DNA of 64,000 bases from an uncultured Clostridia bacterium (GCA_947168855.1 CAMVNO010000005.1:1-64000), one strand, 5' to 3'; shown: positions 53,394 to 62,986, numbered from the stretch's first letter. A program made the numbers and translations. Notes: a model not told the origin generated them from the letters alone.

Positions 53394-53915
53394 ATGCGTA
53401 TTTCTATTTCCGGTAAGAACTTGGAGGTTTCCGACTACATGCGCGACGTCGCAGAGAAGAAACTTTCCAAACTGGATCGGTACTTCCCGCAGGACACAGA
53501 AGCACAGGTCACTCTCTCCGTCGAAAAGAACCGCCACATCGTCGAGGTGACGATCCCGCATGAGGGTCGCATCATCCGCGGCGAGGAGGTCTCGGGCGAT
53601 ATGTATGCATCGCTCGACAACATCGTCGAAAAGCTCGAAAAGCAGATCGTACACAACCGCACGCGTCTCGCAAAGGGACTGCGTCAGGATGCATTCCGCG
53701 ATCTTCCCGAAGAGTTCGACGAGGACGAAGAAGAAGGCCCGCGGATCGTCCGCGTGAAGCAGTTCTCCGTCAAGCCGATGAGCGAGGAGGAGGCCATGCT
53801 GCAGCTTGAGCTCTTAGGCCATGCCTTCTACGTTTTCCGCAACGTGGATACGAACGAGATCAACGTTCTTTATAAGCGTAAAGACGGCAACTTCGGTTTG
53901 ATCGAGCCGTTGTAA
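53394..53915 (+). CDS. hpf: Ribosome hibernation-promoting factor (long form)
   Basis: A 173-residue long-form HPF (YvyD/RaiA family). The N-terminal domain (MRISISGKNLEVSDYMRDVA) binds the 30S decoding site, and the C-terminal domain (VRVKQFSVKPMSEEEAMLQL, then HAFYVFRN) pairs ribosomes into inactive 100S dimers. ATG 53394 has AAGGAG at a good distance. The leader contains a long A/T-rich stretch; no confident promoter was assigned. Confidence 0.95.
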   Translation: MRISISGKNLEVSDYMRDVAEKKLSKLDRYFPQDTEAQVTLSVEKNRHIVEVTIPHEGRIIRGEEVSGDMYASLDNIVEKLEKQIVHNRTRLAKGLRQDAFRDLPEEFDEDEEEGPRIVRVKQFSVKPMSEEEAMLQLELLGHAFYVFRNVDTNEINVLYKRKDGNFGLIEPL

Positions 53916-53924
53916 GTTTCACCC

Positions 53925-53963
53925 GAAAAAAGAGAGCATCCGCAAGGATGCTCTCTTTTTCTG
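53925..53963. terminator. Bidirectional terminator between hpf and the LRR gene
   Basis: AAAAAAGAGAGCATCC / GGATGCTCTCTTTTT stem with a GCAA loop. Confidence 0.9.
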
Positions 53964-53977
53964 TGTTCGTGTGCGTC

Positions 53978-55186
53978 TTACGGCCATTCATAGAGGATTT
54001 CAACGCCGAAGCCGTTGTTGATCATGTCGTCGATCGCGAGCGACGCGTCGGTATCCTTCTGATCGAGCACGATCAGCTTCAGCTTCTTGCAGTCCTCCAG
54101 TTTATAATAATCGTGGAACAGGATCGGGCATGCCGAGATGTCCAGCTTCTGAAGCGACTTGAAATTCTTGAAATACGACACGTCGCTGATGTTTGTTTTA
54201 TTGACGCGAAGCGATTTGAGCTTCGGAAGCGAGGTCAGCGCCTTGATGTTCTTGAGCTTTTTATTGTAGCCGAGATGCAGATAGGTGAGCTTCGTGAGCG
54301 ACGAAAGCGGCGCGACGTCCGTGATCGTAAGCCCGTACAGAGAAAGCTCCGTGAGCTTGGTGAGCTTTCCGATCGACTCCAGCTCGTCATTGTCGAGATC
54401 GTTGTAGGAAAGGTTGAGCCTTGTCAGGTTTTTCAGATTCTCGATCGGTTCGAGATCGCTGATCTCGTTGTGTCCGAGATGCAGATACGTCAGCGACGTC
54501 AGACTCTCAACCCAGTCGATGTCCTTGACCGCATTCCCCTTTCCGTTTTCGTTGCAGCGGCGAAGCTTCAGCGTTTTGAGCTTCGTGAGCTTACCGAGCG
54601 GCTCGTAATCGTCCAGATAGCAGTAATCCAGCGACAGCTCCTCAAGGTCCGGGCACAGCGCGACGAGATTTTCGACTTCCTCCGCCGTGATATGCCGAAG
54701 CTTGCTGCTCTTTCCGTTGATGCCGAGCTTGCTGCCGTCGATCTTTTTGGTCCCGCGCTTGACCGTCTTTCCGCCGAACTTGAACGAGTCCGGAACCTTG
54801 GTCGGCTGCGGCGTAGGCGTGGGCTTCGGCGTCGGGATCTCCGTCGGCGCAGGCGTTTCTGTCAGACCCTCCGTGGGCGCCGCCGTCGGCTCTTCCGTGG
54901 GCGCCGAAGAAATCACCGGCAGCTCCGCCGTCGGACCCGGCGTTTCGATCGCGGCGACCGAAGTGCTTTCGGGCTCCTGCGTCTTTTCGGACACAGACGT
55001 CGGCGTACCGACCGCTTCAGGCGCAACACTTGCCTGCGCATCGGTCCGCGCGTCTCTGTTCGGTCGGATCACCTCAAACCAGAGCAGCACAAAGCCGCCG
55101 ATCAGCGTCAGCACGATCGCAGCCGAACCGATCAGCACGGCGACCGGAAGCGACATCTTCCTGCTTTTTTTCACTTGCTTCTCCAT
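53978..55186 (-). CDS. Membrane-anchored leucine-rich repeat surface protein
   Basis: A 402-residue protein with a single N-terminal membrane helix (residues about 12-37), a Thr/Pro/Glu-rich stalk (about 45-130, with PTEEPTAAPTEG), and about eight leucine-rich repeats of 22-25 residues (LTYLHLGHNEISDLEPIENL, LTRLNLSYNDL). Such proteins sit at the cell surface and bind other proteins. ATG 55186 follows AAAGGGGGAGG. No enzymatic motif. Its partner is unknown. Confidence 0.85.
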   Translation of the reverse strand: MEKQVKKSRKMSLPVAVLIGSAAIVLTLIGGFVLLWFEVIRPNRDARTDAQASVAPEAVGTPTSVSEKTQEPESTSVAAIETPGPTAELPVISSAPTEEPTAAPTEGLTETPAPTEIPTPKPTPTPQPTKVPDSFKFGGKTVKRGTKKIDGSKLGINGKSSKLRHITAEEVENLVALCPDLEELSLDYCYLDDYEPLGKLTKLKTLKLRRCNENGKGNAVKDIDWVESLTSLTYLHLGHNEISDLEPIENLKNLTRLNLSYNDLDNDELESIGKLTKLTELSLYGLTITDVAPLSSLTKLTYLHLGYNKKLKNIKALTSLPKLKSLRVNKTNISDVSYFKNFKSLQKLDISACPILFHDYYKLEDCKKLKLIVLDQKDTDASLAIDDMINNGFGVEILYEWP

Positions 55187-55285
55187 ACCCCTCCCCCTTT
55201 CGATCCATCAGGCAGTCTATATGTTGAATATACCATATCCGCTTCAAAAAGAAAAGCGTTTGCCCGGCGATCTTTCCGGATCGCG

Positions 55286-55714
55286 CTATCCGCAAAGCCA
55301 GAATCCGACCAGCGGACCGAGGAAGATCGCAAGATAGATCAGCGTGATCCACGGCTGATAGTCGACATAGAATTCCCGGAAGCTGAGACTCCACGGATGC
55401 TTGACGAGTACCCAGCCGACAAGGTCGAACACGATGCAGATGCCCGCCCAGATCGCGCCGGCAGTCAGCGCGTCGATCAGCGTCGGGCTTTCGAGTCCGC
55501 GCATATAGAGCCAGCCGAACAGTGAAAAGATCACGATGTTGTAGAGCGGATGCCACGGCTTGGTCTTTTCGTATCCCTCGCCCATGCCGGGACCGTCCTT
55601 CATGGATTTCATGTGCAGGACAGTGATGTTGAAGATCGTGTGCCCGATCCCGATCAGCGTCACCACGATATACGCAAGCCAGAACCAGAGCATCGACATG
55701 CCGAAATTTTGCAT
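55286..55714 (-). CDS. Small integral membrane protein, unknown function
   Basis: A 142-residue protein with about four membrane helices (near residues 8-28, 57-75, 82-103, 120-140) and the polar loop HMKSMKDGPGMGEGYEKTKP. ATG 55714 follows GGGAGGGG. The next gene upstream on this strand, a glutamine amidotransferase-like gene, ends 12 bases earlier, suggesting a two-gene unit. I do not recognise the family. Confidence 0.6.
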   Translation of the reverse strand: MQNFGMSMLWFWLAYIVVTLIGIGHTIFNITVLHMKSMKDGPGMGEGYEKTKPWHPLYNIVIFSLFGWLYMRGLESPTLIDALTAGAIWAGICIVFDLVGWVLVKHPWSLSFREFYVDYQPWITLIYLAIFLGPLVGFWLCG

Positions 55715-55726
55715 AGACCCCTCCCG

Positions 55727-56431
55727 TTATCGAGCCGCGTTCACAAACGCCGCAAAAAGTTTTCTGCTGTTTTCATCCTTTTTGAAGAAGAACTCCGGAT
55801 GCCATTGCACCGCCCAAACAAAGCGCTTATCGGGCGCATAGACCGCCTCCGCGAGCCCATCCGGCGCGATCGCCATGGGCTGTAAGCACGGCGCAAGCGT
55901 TTTGATCGCCTGATGGTGGCAGCTGTTGACGCCGATCTCCTCTGCGCCCAGAAGCGGATACAGCGGCGCGTCCTTTATAAGCGAAACGAGATGCTCCGCG
56001 CGGTCGTACGGCGCCGCCATGCGGTGGTTCGTGTCCGACGGATGCTCGGTAATAAGGTCCTGATAGAGCGTGCCGCCGAGATGCGCGTTCAGAATCTGCA
56101 AGCCCCGGCAGATGCCGAACACCGGTTTATCCGCATCCCAAAGGAGTCGCAAAAGCACGCCCTCCATCGCGTCGCGCTCGGGGCAGGTCTCCGCGCAGGT
56201 CGGCTTTTGTTCCTCGCCGTAGACGGACGGCGAAACGTCCTGCCCTCCCGCAATGAGAAAGCCGTCGAGCGTGTCGACAATGTGGGAAAGCGCCGCCTCG
56301 TCATCCGTCAAAGGCAGCATCACGGGCGCCGCGCCCGCCTGCTCCAATGCCTGAAAATATCCGGGCAGCATCCAATAGGAATCCCGCGCCCGATCGAACA
56401 GCGGCGTCACGCCGATCACCGGTTTTTGCAT
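55727..56431 (-). CDS. Class I glutamine amidotransferase-like (PuuD-type) hydrolase
   Basis: A 234-residue protein of the gamma-glutamyl-gamma-aminobutyrate hydrolase group. The nucleophile elbow is FGICRGLQILN (cysteine near residue 100), and the catalytic His-x-Glu is in QWHPEFFF near the end; GGTLYQD is also family-typical. It likely hydrolyses gamma-glutamyl amides and related compounds. ATG 56431 follows GGAGGAAG. Exact substrate not known. Confidence 0.85.
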   Translation of the reverse strand: MQKPVIGVTPLFDRARDSYWMLPGYFQALEQAGAAPVMLPLTDDEAALSHIVDTLDGFLIAGGQDVSPSVYGEEQKPTCAETCPERDAMEGVLLRLLWDADKPVFGICRGLQILNAHLGGTLYQDLITEHPSDTNHRMAAPYDRAEHLVSLIKDAPLYPLLGAEEIGVNSCHHQAIKTLAPCLQPMAIAPDGLAEAVYAPDKRFVWAVQWHPEFFFKKDENSRKLFAAFVNAAR

Positions 56432-56442
56432 ACTTCCTCCGC

Positions 56443-56468
56443 AAAAAAAGCGTTCCCGCAGGAACGCC
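56443..56468 (-). terminator. Rho-independent terminator of prfB
   Basis: On the minus strand GGGCGTTCCTGCGGGAACGC then T7, 7 bases past the prfB stop. Confidence 0.88.
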
Positions 56469-56474
56469 CGTGTG

Positions 56475-57575
56475 TTAAGACATGGTCAGATATGCCGAGA
56501 TGAACAGGTCGAGGTCGCCGTCCATGACCGCCTGAATGTTGCCGTTTTCGGCGCCGGTGCGGTGGTCCTTGACCAGTGTGTACGGCTGGAAGACGTACGA
56601 GCGGATCTGACTGCCCCACTCGATCTTCTTCATTTCGCCCTTGATCTCCTGCATCTGCTGTTCGCGCTCGCGCTCCTGCAATTCGAGCAGTTTACCTTTC
56701 AGGATGCGCATCGCCATTTCCTTGTTCTGAAGCTGAGAGCGCTCGTTCTGGCACTGCACGACGATGCCGGTCGCAAGGTGCGTGATGCGGATCGCGGAGC
56801 TGACCTTGTTGACGTTCTGTCCGCCCGCGCCGCCGGAGCGGTAGGTGTCCACGCGGATCTCGTCCGGCTCGATCTTGATGCTCGTGTCGTCGTCCTCAAA
56901 GATCGGCGTGACGTCGAGCGACGAGAACGAGGTGTGCCGCCGCGCGCTCGCGTCGAACGGCGAGATGCGCACGAGACGGTGCACGCCCTTTTCCGCCTTG
57001 AGATAGCCGTAGGCGTTTTCGCCCTCGACCTCGAACGTGACGGACTTGATGCCCGCTTCGTCGCCGTCCAGAAGGTCGAGCTCCTTCACCGTCCAGCCGC
57101 GCTTCTCGCAGTAGCGCGTGTACATGCGGTAGAGCATTTCGGTCCAGTCCTGCGCCTCCGTGCCGCCCGCGCCCGCGTGCAGCGACAGGATGGCGTTTGA
57201 GCTGTCGTACGGGCCTTTTAAGAGCATTTCGAGCCGCAAGGCAGTCATCTTCCCGTCGAACGCCTTAAGCTCGGATTTGAGCTCCTCAACGAGGCTCACG
57301 TCGTCCTCTTCCTCCGCCATCTCGATCAGCGTCTCGATGTCCTCGCTCTGCCCGTCGAGCTTTGATAGCCGTTCGAGCTTGCTCTTGATCGCCTTCACGC
57401 GCGTCGAAACCTTGTTCGCGTTTTCGACGTCGTTCCAGAAATCGGTTTCCGCCATCTGCGCCTCGAGGGTCTTCAGTTCCTCTTCGAGCGCATCGGTGTT
57501 CATTTGTTTGTGCGCCAGCGCAAGCGTTTCATTCAGCGCGCCGAGCTGCATTTTGTATTCGTCCAGTACCAGCAT
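56475..57575 (-). CDS. prfB: Peptide chain release factor 2
   Basis: A 366-residue class I release factor recognising UGA and UAA. The anticodon-like SPF motif is in VRISPFDASARRHTSF, and the catalytic GGQ in SGGAGGQNVNKVSS. The frame is continuous from ATG 57575 (GGAGGAACC upstream), so the usual programmed +1 frameshift near codon 25 of many prfB genes is absent. Confidence 0.96.
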   Translation of the reverse strand: MLVLDEYKMQLGALNETLALAHKQMNTDALEEELKTLEAQMAETDFWNDVENANKVSTRVKAIKSKLERLSKLDGQSEDIETLIEMAEEEDDVSLVEELKSELKAFDGKMTALRLEMLLKGPYDSSNAILSLHAGAGGTEAQDWTEMLYRMYTRYCEKRGWTVKELDLLDGDEAGIKSVTFEVEGENAYGYLKAEKGVHRLVRISPFDASARRHTSFSSLDVTPIFEDDDTSIKIEPDEIRVDTYRSGGAGGQNVNKVSSAIRITHLATGIVVQCQNERSQLQNKEMAMRILKGKLLELQEREREQQMQEIKGEMKKIEWGSQIRSYVFQPYTLVKDHRTGAENGNIQAVMDGDLDLFISAYLTMS

Positions 57576-57588
57576 GGTTCCTCCGCTA

Positions 57589-58317
57589 TTATCGGATGAT
57601 TTCGGGCTCGCCGTAATCCACGCCGAAGGTCTCGACGCGGATCGTGTCGATCACGACCGGCACAAGCGGCATATCATACATGCCCGTCTCGACCGTTGCG
57701 ATCTTGTCCAGCACGTCAAAGCCCTCGGTCAGCATACCGAACGCCGCGTATTCGCCGTCCAGATGCGGCGCGTCCGCGTGCATGATGAAGAACTGCGATC
57801 CCGCGGAATCCGGAACCATCGTGCGTGCCATGGAGATGACGCCGCGCTTGTGCTTGAGGTCGTTTTTGAAGCCGTTGGACGCAAACTCGCCCTTGATGGA
57901 ATAGCCGGGACCGCCGCTGCCCATGCCGTCCGGATCGCCGCCCTGGATCATGAAGCCTGCGATGATGCGGTGGAAGGTCAGTCCGTCATAGAAGCCTTTG
58001 TTGGCAAGCGAGATAAAGTTCTTCACGGTGTTCGGCGCCACGTCCGGGTAAAGCTCCAGCTTCATCACGCCGCCGTCCTTCATGGTGATGGTTGCGATGG
58101 GATAGTTGTTCACAGTCGGTTCCTCCTCCGTTTTCTTGGGTTCTTCGGTCTCCGGTGCCTCGTTCTCCTTTGCGGGCTCGCCTTCGGTCGTTTCGACACC
58201 CGGCGCAGCGGGTTCGCCGTCGGTCTTGCTCGTATAGGTATTTGCGTAAGATTTGGTGCAGCCGATCGCCGCTATAAGAAGCAGCGCCGCCAGCAAAATG
58301 GTAATAAAGCGTTTCAT
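57589..58317 (-). CDS. Cyclophilin-type peptidyl-prolyl isomerase lipoprotein
   Basis: A 242-residue lipoprotein. The signal ends in a lipobox LLIAAIGC at about residues 13-20, then a Thr/Glu-rich linker to residue 80, then a cyclophilin domain (FHRIIAGFMIQGGDP, GSQFFIMHADAPHLDG). It would help fold exported proteins at the membrane surface. I choose ATG 58317 (AAAGGAAG upstream); the frame extends to 58368. It follows the LysR gene by one base, so the two share a transcript. Confidence 0.9.
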   Translation of the reverse strand: MKRFITILLAALLLIAAIGCTKSYANTYTSKTDGEPAAPGVETTEGEPAKENEAPETEEPKKTEEEPTVNNYPIATITMKDGGVMKLELYPDVAPNTVKNFISLANKGFYDGLTFHRIIAGFMIQGGDPDGMGSGGPGYSIKGEFASNGFKNDLKHKRGVISMARTMVPDSAGSQFFIMHADAPHLDGEYAAFGMLTEGFDVLDKIATVETGMYDMPLVPVVIDTIRVETFGVDYGEPEIIR

Positions 58318-58318
58318 G

Positions 58319-59251
58319 TTATTCTTCCTTTCCGTTGTCCGGCGTTTCTGCCGGTTCCCGATATTCAAATCCGTACCGCTCCGAAAGCAGCAGCAGGAAA
58401 TTGTTGACGATATATGAACGGTACTTGCGCTTCTGCGCGATCACCGTCATTGCGGGAACGAGCAGATCGTTGTCCCGTACGGTCTTTTCCGCCAGATCGC
58501 AAAAGCCCAGCTCCTCCATTGCGCTTTTCGGCGCGAGCGCGACCGCCTTGCCAGCTCTTGCCCAGTGCAGCGCGATCTGCATGCGCGTGCTGACAAACTT
58601 CGGCGAAAGCGCAAGCCCCTTTTCCCGGAACGCGTTCTGAAACGCCGGAAGACTGCGTTCCAGCATCGACAGCGGCAGCACGGAAAGCCGTTCAAACGAA
58701 GTCTCGTTCCCCGGTTCGTCCGTAAAAAACGCACCCGGCTTATATGCCGCGACCAGCGTATCCGGCCGCGTGAACAGGACCTCCAGGTTTTCCACGTCGC
58801 TTTTGATCGGCCGCACAAAGATCGCCTCGACCTTGCCGTCCTGCAGCTTCTTGAGAAGCTCGGGAAGCTCCGCTTCATAGACCTTGATCTCCGCATCCGG
58901 ATATCGGTCCGCAAACGCCGTCAGCGCATCCATAAGCCTGTCGTTTTCAAACGACGATGTGATTCCGATCCGAAGCGTCCCCTTCGTGCCGCCGAAGCCG
59001 GACGCGATCTCGTTGCGTGCCTCGGTCTCGACCTCCAGCATCCACTTTGCTTTCTCGTAAAGGACCCGTCCCGCATCGGTCAGCTCCAGCCGCCGCGCGC
59101 CGCGGTGAAACAGCCGCGCGCCGTATGCGGTCTCGAGCGCCTTGATCTGATTGCTCAGCGCGGGCTGCGCGATCCGCAGTTTTCTCGACGCCGCCGTCAG
59201 ACTGCCCTCCTCCGCAATGGTTACATAGTTTGCGTAGTATGCGAGATTCAT
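58319..59251 (-). CDS. LysR-family transcriptional regulator
   Basis: A 310-residue LysR-type regulator. The N-terminal winged helix reads YVTIAEEGSLTAASRKLRIA then QPALSNQIKALE, and a periplasmic-binding-type effector domain follows (GTLRIGITSSFENDRL). It lies in one transcript with the cyclophilin gene downstream. Targets and inducer are unknown; no LysR box (T-N11-A) was assigned with confidence. Confidence 0.9.
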   Translation of the reverse strand: MNLAYYANYVTIAEEGSLTAASRKLRIAQPALSNQIKALETAYGARLFHRGARRLELTDAGRVLYEKAKWMLEVETEARNEIASGFGGTKGTLRIGITSSFENDRLMDALTAFADRYPDAEIKVYEAELPELLKKLQDGKVEAIFVRPIKSDVENLEVLFTRPDTLVAAYKPGAFFTDEPGNETSFERLSVLPLSMLERSLPAFQNAFREKGLALSPKFVSTRMQIALHWARAGKAVALAPKSAMEELGFCDLAEKTVRDNDLLVPAMTVIAQKRKYRSYIVNNFLLLLSERYGFEYREPAETPDNGKEE

Positions 59252-59293
59252 GCCGCTTCCCTCTCGTTCACGGTAAATATCAGTATAACAAAT

Positions 59294-59935
59294 TTACATA
59301 GGATTATCAAGTGATTCCTCGGAATTTGTGCTCTCCGGCGCTTTCTTCCCTTCCTTCGGCATCAAAAGCTCCTTGCTCAGCACCGTGCGCGACAAAGGCT
59401 TATAGACGATCGCGGTTACGACCGTCGTCGCTGCGCCCTTGATCAGGTTGAACAGCGCAACCCAGCCCAAAAGCGGCGCCATTGCCGCCCGCGCTTCCTC
59501 ATAGGTCGGAACACCGAAGAACAGCATGAAATTGAGACTGCCGACAAAGTAGTTCATCGGGATCATCACGCCAATCTGCGTGAGCAGGAACACACCGAGC
59601 GAAATATAAGCGCGTACACGCGTCTTATTCTGATTGTACAAAAGCGACGCCGCGACCGTCGGAATGCCCGTGGAGACGATGTTCATGATCAGTCCGATGT
59701 AATTCCAGTCGCCGGTAAAGACAGCGTTCAAAAGCGCTTTCAGCACCGCGATCGCAAAGCCGAACACGGGACCGAGCGAAAATCCGCCGAGCAGAACGGG
59801 AATGTCGGAAAACTCAAATTTCATCCAGCTGACCGCCGGGAAAAGCGGGAATTTCGGCCAGATCGAGAGAATGACCGCAAGCGCGGTCAAAAGCGACGCC
59901 TGTACCATGCGACGGATCGCATCATGTGATTTCAT
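59294..59935 (-). CDS. ribU: RibU-like ECF transporter substrate-binding (S) component
   Basis: A 213-residue membrane protein with about six helices. The segment MKFEFSDIPVLLGGFSLGPV, with GFAIAVLKALLNAV after it, is typical of RibU, the riboflavin-binding S component that works with the shared ECF ATPase module. The demand for flavin is plausible here (Rnf with covalent FMN). No FMN riboswitch fits in the short leader. ATG 59935 follows AAAGGAAGGT. Confidence 0.82.
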   Translation of the reverse strand: MKSHDAIRRMVQASLLTALAVILSIWPKFPLFPAVSWMKFEFSDIPVLLGGFSLGPVFGFAIAVLKALLNAVFTGDWNYIGLIMNIVSTGIPTVAASLLYNQNKTRVRAYISLGVFLLTQIGVMIPMNYFVGSLNFMLFFGVPTYEEARAAMAPLLGWVALFNLIKGAATTVVTAIVYKPLSRTVLSKELLMPKEGKKAPESTNSEESLDNPM

Positions 59936-59964
59936 AGCAGTACCTTCCTTTGCGTGATACGCAG

Positions 59965-59993
59965 ATTGTAGCATACTCGCATTGCTATGTCAA
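59965..59993 (-). promoter_or_regulatory. Sigma-A promoter of ribU
   Basis: On the minus strand TTGACA (59993-59988), 17 bases, TACAAT (59970-59965). Confidence 0.85.
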
Positions 59994-60040
59994 TTTATTT
60001 ATAATTGATATATGTATATCATTATAATTATATGCATAAA

Positions 60041-60065
60041 GAAAGGGACGGCTGCCCGTCCCTTT
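60041..60065 (-). terminator. Terminator after the M3 peptidase gene
   Basis: AAAGGGACGG / CCGTCCCTTT stem with a CTGC loop; on the minus strand it follows the stop by about 14 bases and leads into CTTTATGC and AT-rich sequence. Confidence 0.75.
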
Positions 60066-60078
60066 GATCCGATCATGC

Positions 60079-61755
60079 TTACAGCAGCGCTTCGATCGCT
60101 TCCGCGATGTCTTTGACCGTGTTTTCCGCAAACGGATTGCGGAGGTTGCCGATCTTCAGCAGATCGAAGTAACCGACCGTGCCGCCCGCCTTGCACAGAT
60201 TGAGGTAATCGTTCCACGCCTGCTCGCGGTTCTCGCGCATGCGGAGGAAGAAATCGAACGCGCCCATCTGCGCAAGCGCATAGTCGATGTAATAGAACGG
60301 ATACAGGAAGATGTGCTGCTTCTGCATCCAGAAGCCGCCTTTTTCGAGGAACGGATCGCCGTCGTAGTCGCGCCACGGGAGGTAAACCTGTTCAAGCTCG
60401 TGCCACACGCCGTAGCGCTCGTCGCGGGTCATCTCCGGCTTTGCGTAGACGCGATGCTGGAATTCGTCGACCATCGTGAGATACGGAATGACCTCGAGCG
60501 CGGCGGAAAGATGCGCTTCGCGATATCTGGGCGCGTCGTCGCCGAAGAACTTGTCCATCCACGGATAGGTGAAGTGCTCCATGGACATCGAGTGGACCTC
60601 GCAGATCTCGATCGGCGCCTGCCACGTCTCGGACAGCCGGATCGCGCGCGCCGCAACGTACGCCTGAAACGCGTGTCCCGCCTCGTGCGTCAGCACGTCG
60701 ACGTCCGCCGAGGTGCCGTTGAAGTTCGAGAAGATGAACGGCGCCTTGAGGCTCAAAAGGTCGGTGCAGTAGCCGCCCATGTGCTTGCCGGGACGCGATG
60801 TGAGATCAAACAGCTGATGCTCGACCATGAAATCGAAGAACTCACCGGTCTCGGGGCTCAGCTCGCGGTACATCTCCTGCGCCGCCTTCACCATCTCCTC
60901 CTCGGTGCCGTGCGGCATGGGGTTGCCCTCCGGATAGCAGAAGGATTCGTCGTAATAGTGCAGCTTCTCCACGCCGATGCGTTTCGCCTGCCGCTCGTGG
61001 ATGCGGGCGACGGCGGGCACGACGTACTTCTTGACGCCCTCGCGGAAGCGCTCGACGTCGTCCTTCGTGTAGTCGTAGCGCCCGCGGGAAAGATACGCGA
61101 ACGGGATGTAGTTCTCGTAGCCGATCAGCTTCGCCTGCTCGGTGCGGACCTTGACCATCTCGTCGTAGATATCGTCCAGCTGATCCGCGATCCCGGCGTA
61201 CATCTCCGCCCACTTGCGGAACGCGCCTTCGCGAATGCTTCTGTCGGGATCCTGCATGAATTTCAGCAGCCCGTAGAAATTGCAGGTCTCGCCCCGGTAT
61301 TCGGTCGTGCAGCCCGCGGTGAGCTTAGCATACCGGCTTTTCAGCATCTGCTCCTGCGTCATGCCCGGGATCAAACGCTCGTCGGCAAGCTTCACCTGCG
61401 CGTCCGCCTGCGTGAAGACGATCTTGCCGATCGCCGCCTCCAGTTCCTTGCGGAACGGATGGTTGACCATGACGTTGAGCTGACGTACGTTCAGCACCAT
61501 TGTCTTGCTGAGATTCTGATCGTAATAGGTCTGCTCCGCGTCGTAGAATTCGTCCTTGGTATTGACGTCGTGGCGGATGTGCGAGATCGTGAACTGCGTC
61601 GCGACCTTCTGCATCGCCTCGTCCATTGCGTAATACGCTTCGATCGCAGCCTCCGCGGTCGGCGCATGCTCGAACGCGTCGATCCGCTTCAAGCCGTCCT
61701 CGATGAACTTGTCGACGTCCACGCGCTCATAGGGCAGTTCCGAGAATTTCCACAT
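60079..61755 (-). CDS. M3-family oligoendopeptidase
   Basis: A 558-residue zinc metallopeptidase of the M3 (PepF/oligoendopeptidase) family that trims short peptides in the cytoplasm. The zinc motif HEAGH lies at residues 357-361 and a downstream glutamate (ICEVHSMSMEHFTYP) supplies the third ligand. ATG 61755 follows CAGGAGGG. It suits an organism fermenting amino acids. Single-gene unit. Confidence 0.92.
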   Translation of the reverse strand: MWKFSELPYERVDVDKFIEDGLKRIDAFEHAPTAEAAIEAYYAMDEAMQKVATQFTISHIRHDVNTKDEFYDAEQTYYDQNLSKTMVLNVRQLNVMVNHPFRKELEAAIGKIVFTQADAQVKLADERLIPGMTQEQMLKSRYAKLTAGCTTEYRGETCNFYGLLKFMQDPDRSIREGAFRKWAEMYAGIADQLDDIYDEMVKVRTEQAKLIGYENYIPFAYLSRGRYDYTKDDVERFREGVKKYVVPAVARIHERQAKRIGVEKLHYYDESFCYPEGNPMPHGTEEEMVKAAQEMYRELSPETGEFFDFMVEHQLFDLTSRPGKHMGGYCTDLLSLKAPFIFSNFNGTSADVDVLTHEAGHAFQAYVAARAIRLSETWQAPIEICEVHSMSMEHFTYPWMDKFFGDDAPRYREAHLSAALEVIPYLTMVDEFQHRVYAKPEMTRDERYGVWHELEQVYLPWRDYDGDPFLEKGGFWMQKQHIFLYPFYYIDYALAQMGAFDFFLRMRENREQAWNDYLNLCKAGGTVGYFDLLKIGNLRNPFAENTVKDIAEAIEALL

Positions 61756-61816
61756 AGCTTTTCCCTCCTGTTTACTCTGGAAACAGTATAGCATAGCCGC
61801 ACCGGCGGACGCAACA

Positions 61817-61851
61817 AAAAAGAGACGGCTTTGAACCGTCTCTTTTTTTGG
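61817..61851 (-). terminator. Terminator after rplA
   Basis: AAAAGAGACGG / CCGTCTCTTTTTTT stem; it closes the L11-L1 operon and separates it from pepF, so rplJ-rplL do not follow here. Confidence 0.88.
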
Positions 61852-61857
61852 TTACGC

Positions 61858-62547
61858 TCAGAACTTCAGCGCGTTGAACTTGACGCCCGGGCCCATCGTG
61901 GAGGAAACCACGACGCTCTTCAGATACGTGCCCTTCGCCGCTGCCGGCTTCGCCTTGATGATCGCGTCCATCAGGGTGTTGAGGTTCTCTTCGAGCTTGT
62001 CGACGCCGAAGGACTTCTTGCCGATCGGGCAGTGGATGATGTTGGTCTTGTCAACACGATACTCGACCTTACCGGCTTTGATGTCGTGGACCGCCTTGGT
62101 GACGTCCATGGTGACCGTACCGCTCTTCGGGTTCGGCATCAAGCCCTTCGGACCGAGCACGCGGCCGATGCGGCCGACGAGACCCATCATGTCCGGGGTC
62201 GCGACGCAGACGTCGAATCCAAACCAGTTCTCGGTCTGGATCTTCTTGACCATGTCTTCATCGCCGACGAAATCCGCACCGGCTTCCTGCGCTTCGCGTG
62301 CCTTGTCGGCCTTCGCGAAAACGAGGACGCGGACGGTTTTGCCCGTGCCGTGCGGCAGAACGATCGCGCCGCGGACCTGCTGGTCTGCGTGACGGGAGTC
62401 GACGCCCAGACGGACGGAGACTTCGATCGTTTCGTCAAACTTTGCCTTTGCGCTCTCGAGCACCGCTTCGAGGCCCTCGCGGACGTCGTACTGCTTGGTG
62501 CTGTCGATCAGCTTCTTGCTCTCGATATAATTCTTACCGTGCTTCAT
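61858..62547 (-). CDS. rplA: 50S ribosomal protein L1
   Basis: A 229-residue L1. Conserved segments: [40 protein letters not shown] and [20 protein letters not shown]1 forms the ribosomal stalk at the E site and commonly represses its own operon. ATG 62547 follows GGAGGAACG; the frame extends to 62580. A terminator follows immediately, so the more usual rplJL genes are elsewhere. Confidence 0.97.
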   Translation of the reverse strand: MKHGKNYIESKKLIDSTKQYDVREGLEAVLESAKAKFDETIEVSVRLGVDSRHADQQVRGAIVLPHGTGKTVRVLVFAKADKAREAQEAGADFVGDEDMVKKIQTENWFGFDVCVATPDMMGLVGRIGRVLGPKGLMPNPKSGTVTMDVTKAVHDIKAGKVEYRVDKTNIIHCPIGKKSFGVDKLEENLNTLMDAIIKAKPAAAKGTYLKSVVVSSTMGPGVKFNALKF

Positions 62548-62560
62548 CGTTCGTTCCTCC

Positions 62561-62986
62561 TCAGTCCTCGACGACAACACCCATCGAACGGGCGGTGCCT
62601 GCGACCATGCTCATTGCCGCTTCGACGGAAGCTGCGTTGAGGTCGGGCATTTTGAGCTCCGCGATCTCGCGGACCTGCGCCTTGGTGATCTTTGCGACCT
62701 TGGTCTTGTTCGGAACGCCGGACGCCTTTTCGAGGTTGCAGGCCTTCTTGATGAGGACCGCCGCCGGAGGCGTCTTGGTGATGAACGAGAAGCTGTGATC
62801 CGCGTAAACCGTGATCACGACCGGGATAATGAGACCGGCCTGCTTGTTCGTGCGCTCATTGAACTCTTTGCAGAAGCCCATGATGTTCACGCCGTGCTGA
62901 CCCAGTGCGGGACCGACCGGCGGCGCCGGCGTTGCCTTGCCGGCGGGGATCTGCAGCTTCACATAACCTGTGATTTTCTTTGCCAT
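62561..62986 (-). CDS. rplK: 50S ribosomal protein L11
   Basis: A 141-residue L11 with the family start ([37 protein letters not shown]) and end ([12 protein letters not shown]). It binds the GTPase-associated 23S rRNA region. I choose ATG 62986 (GGAGAAAC upstream). It is 13 bases before rplA. Confidence 0.97.
   Translation of the reverse strand: MAKKITGYVKLQIPAGKATPAPPVGPALGQHGVNIMGFCKEFNERTNKQAGLIIPVVITVYADHSFSFITKTPPAAVLIKKACNLEKASGVPNKTKVAKITKAQVREIAELKMPDLNAASVEAAMSMVAGTARSMGVVVED

Noticed and set aside
59936..60078. Possible FMN riboswitch before ribU
   Set aside because: The promoter lies about 30 bases before ATG 59935, leaving no room for an FMN aptamer.
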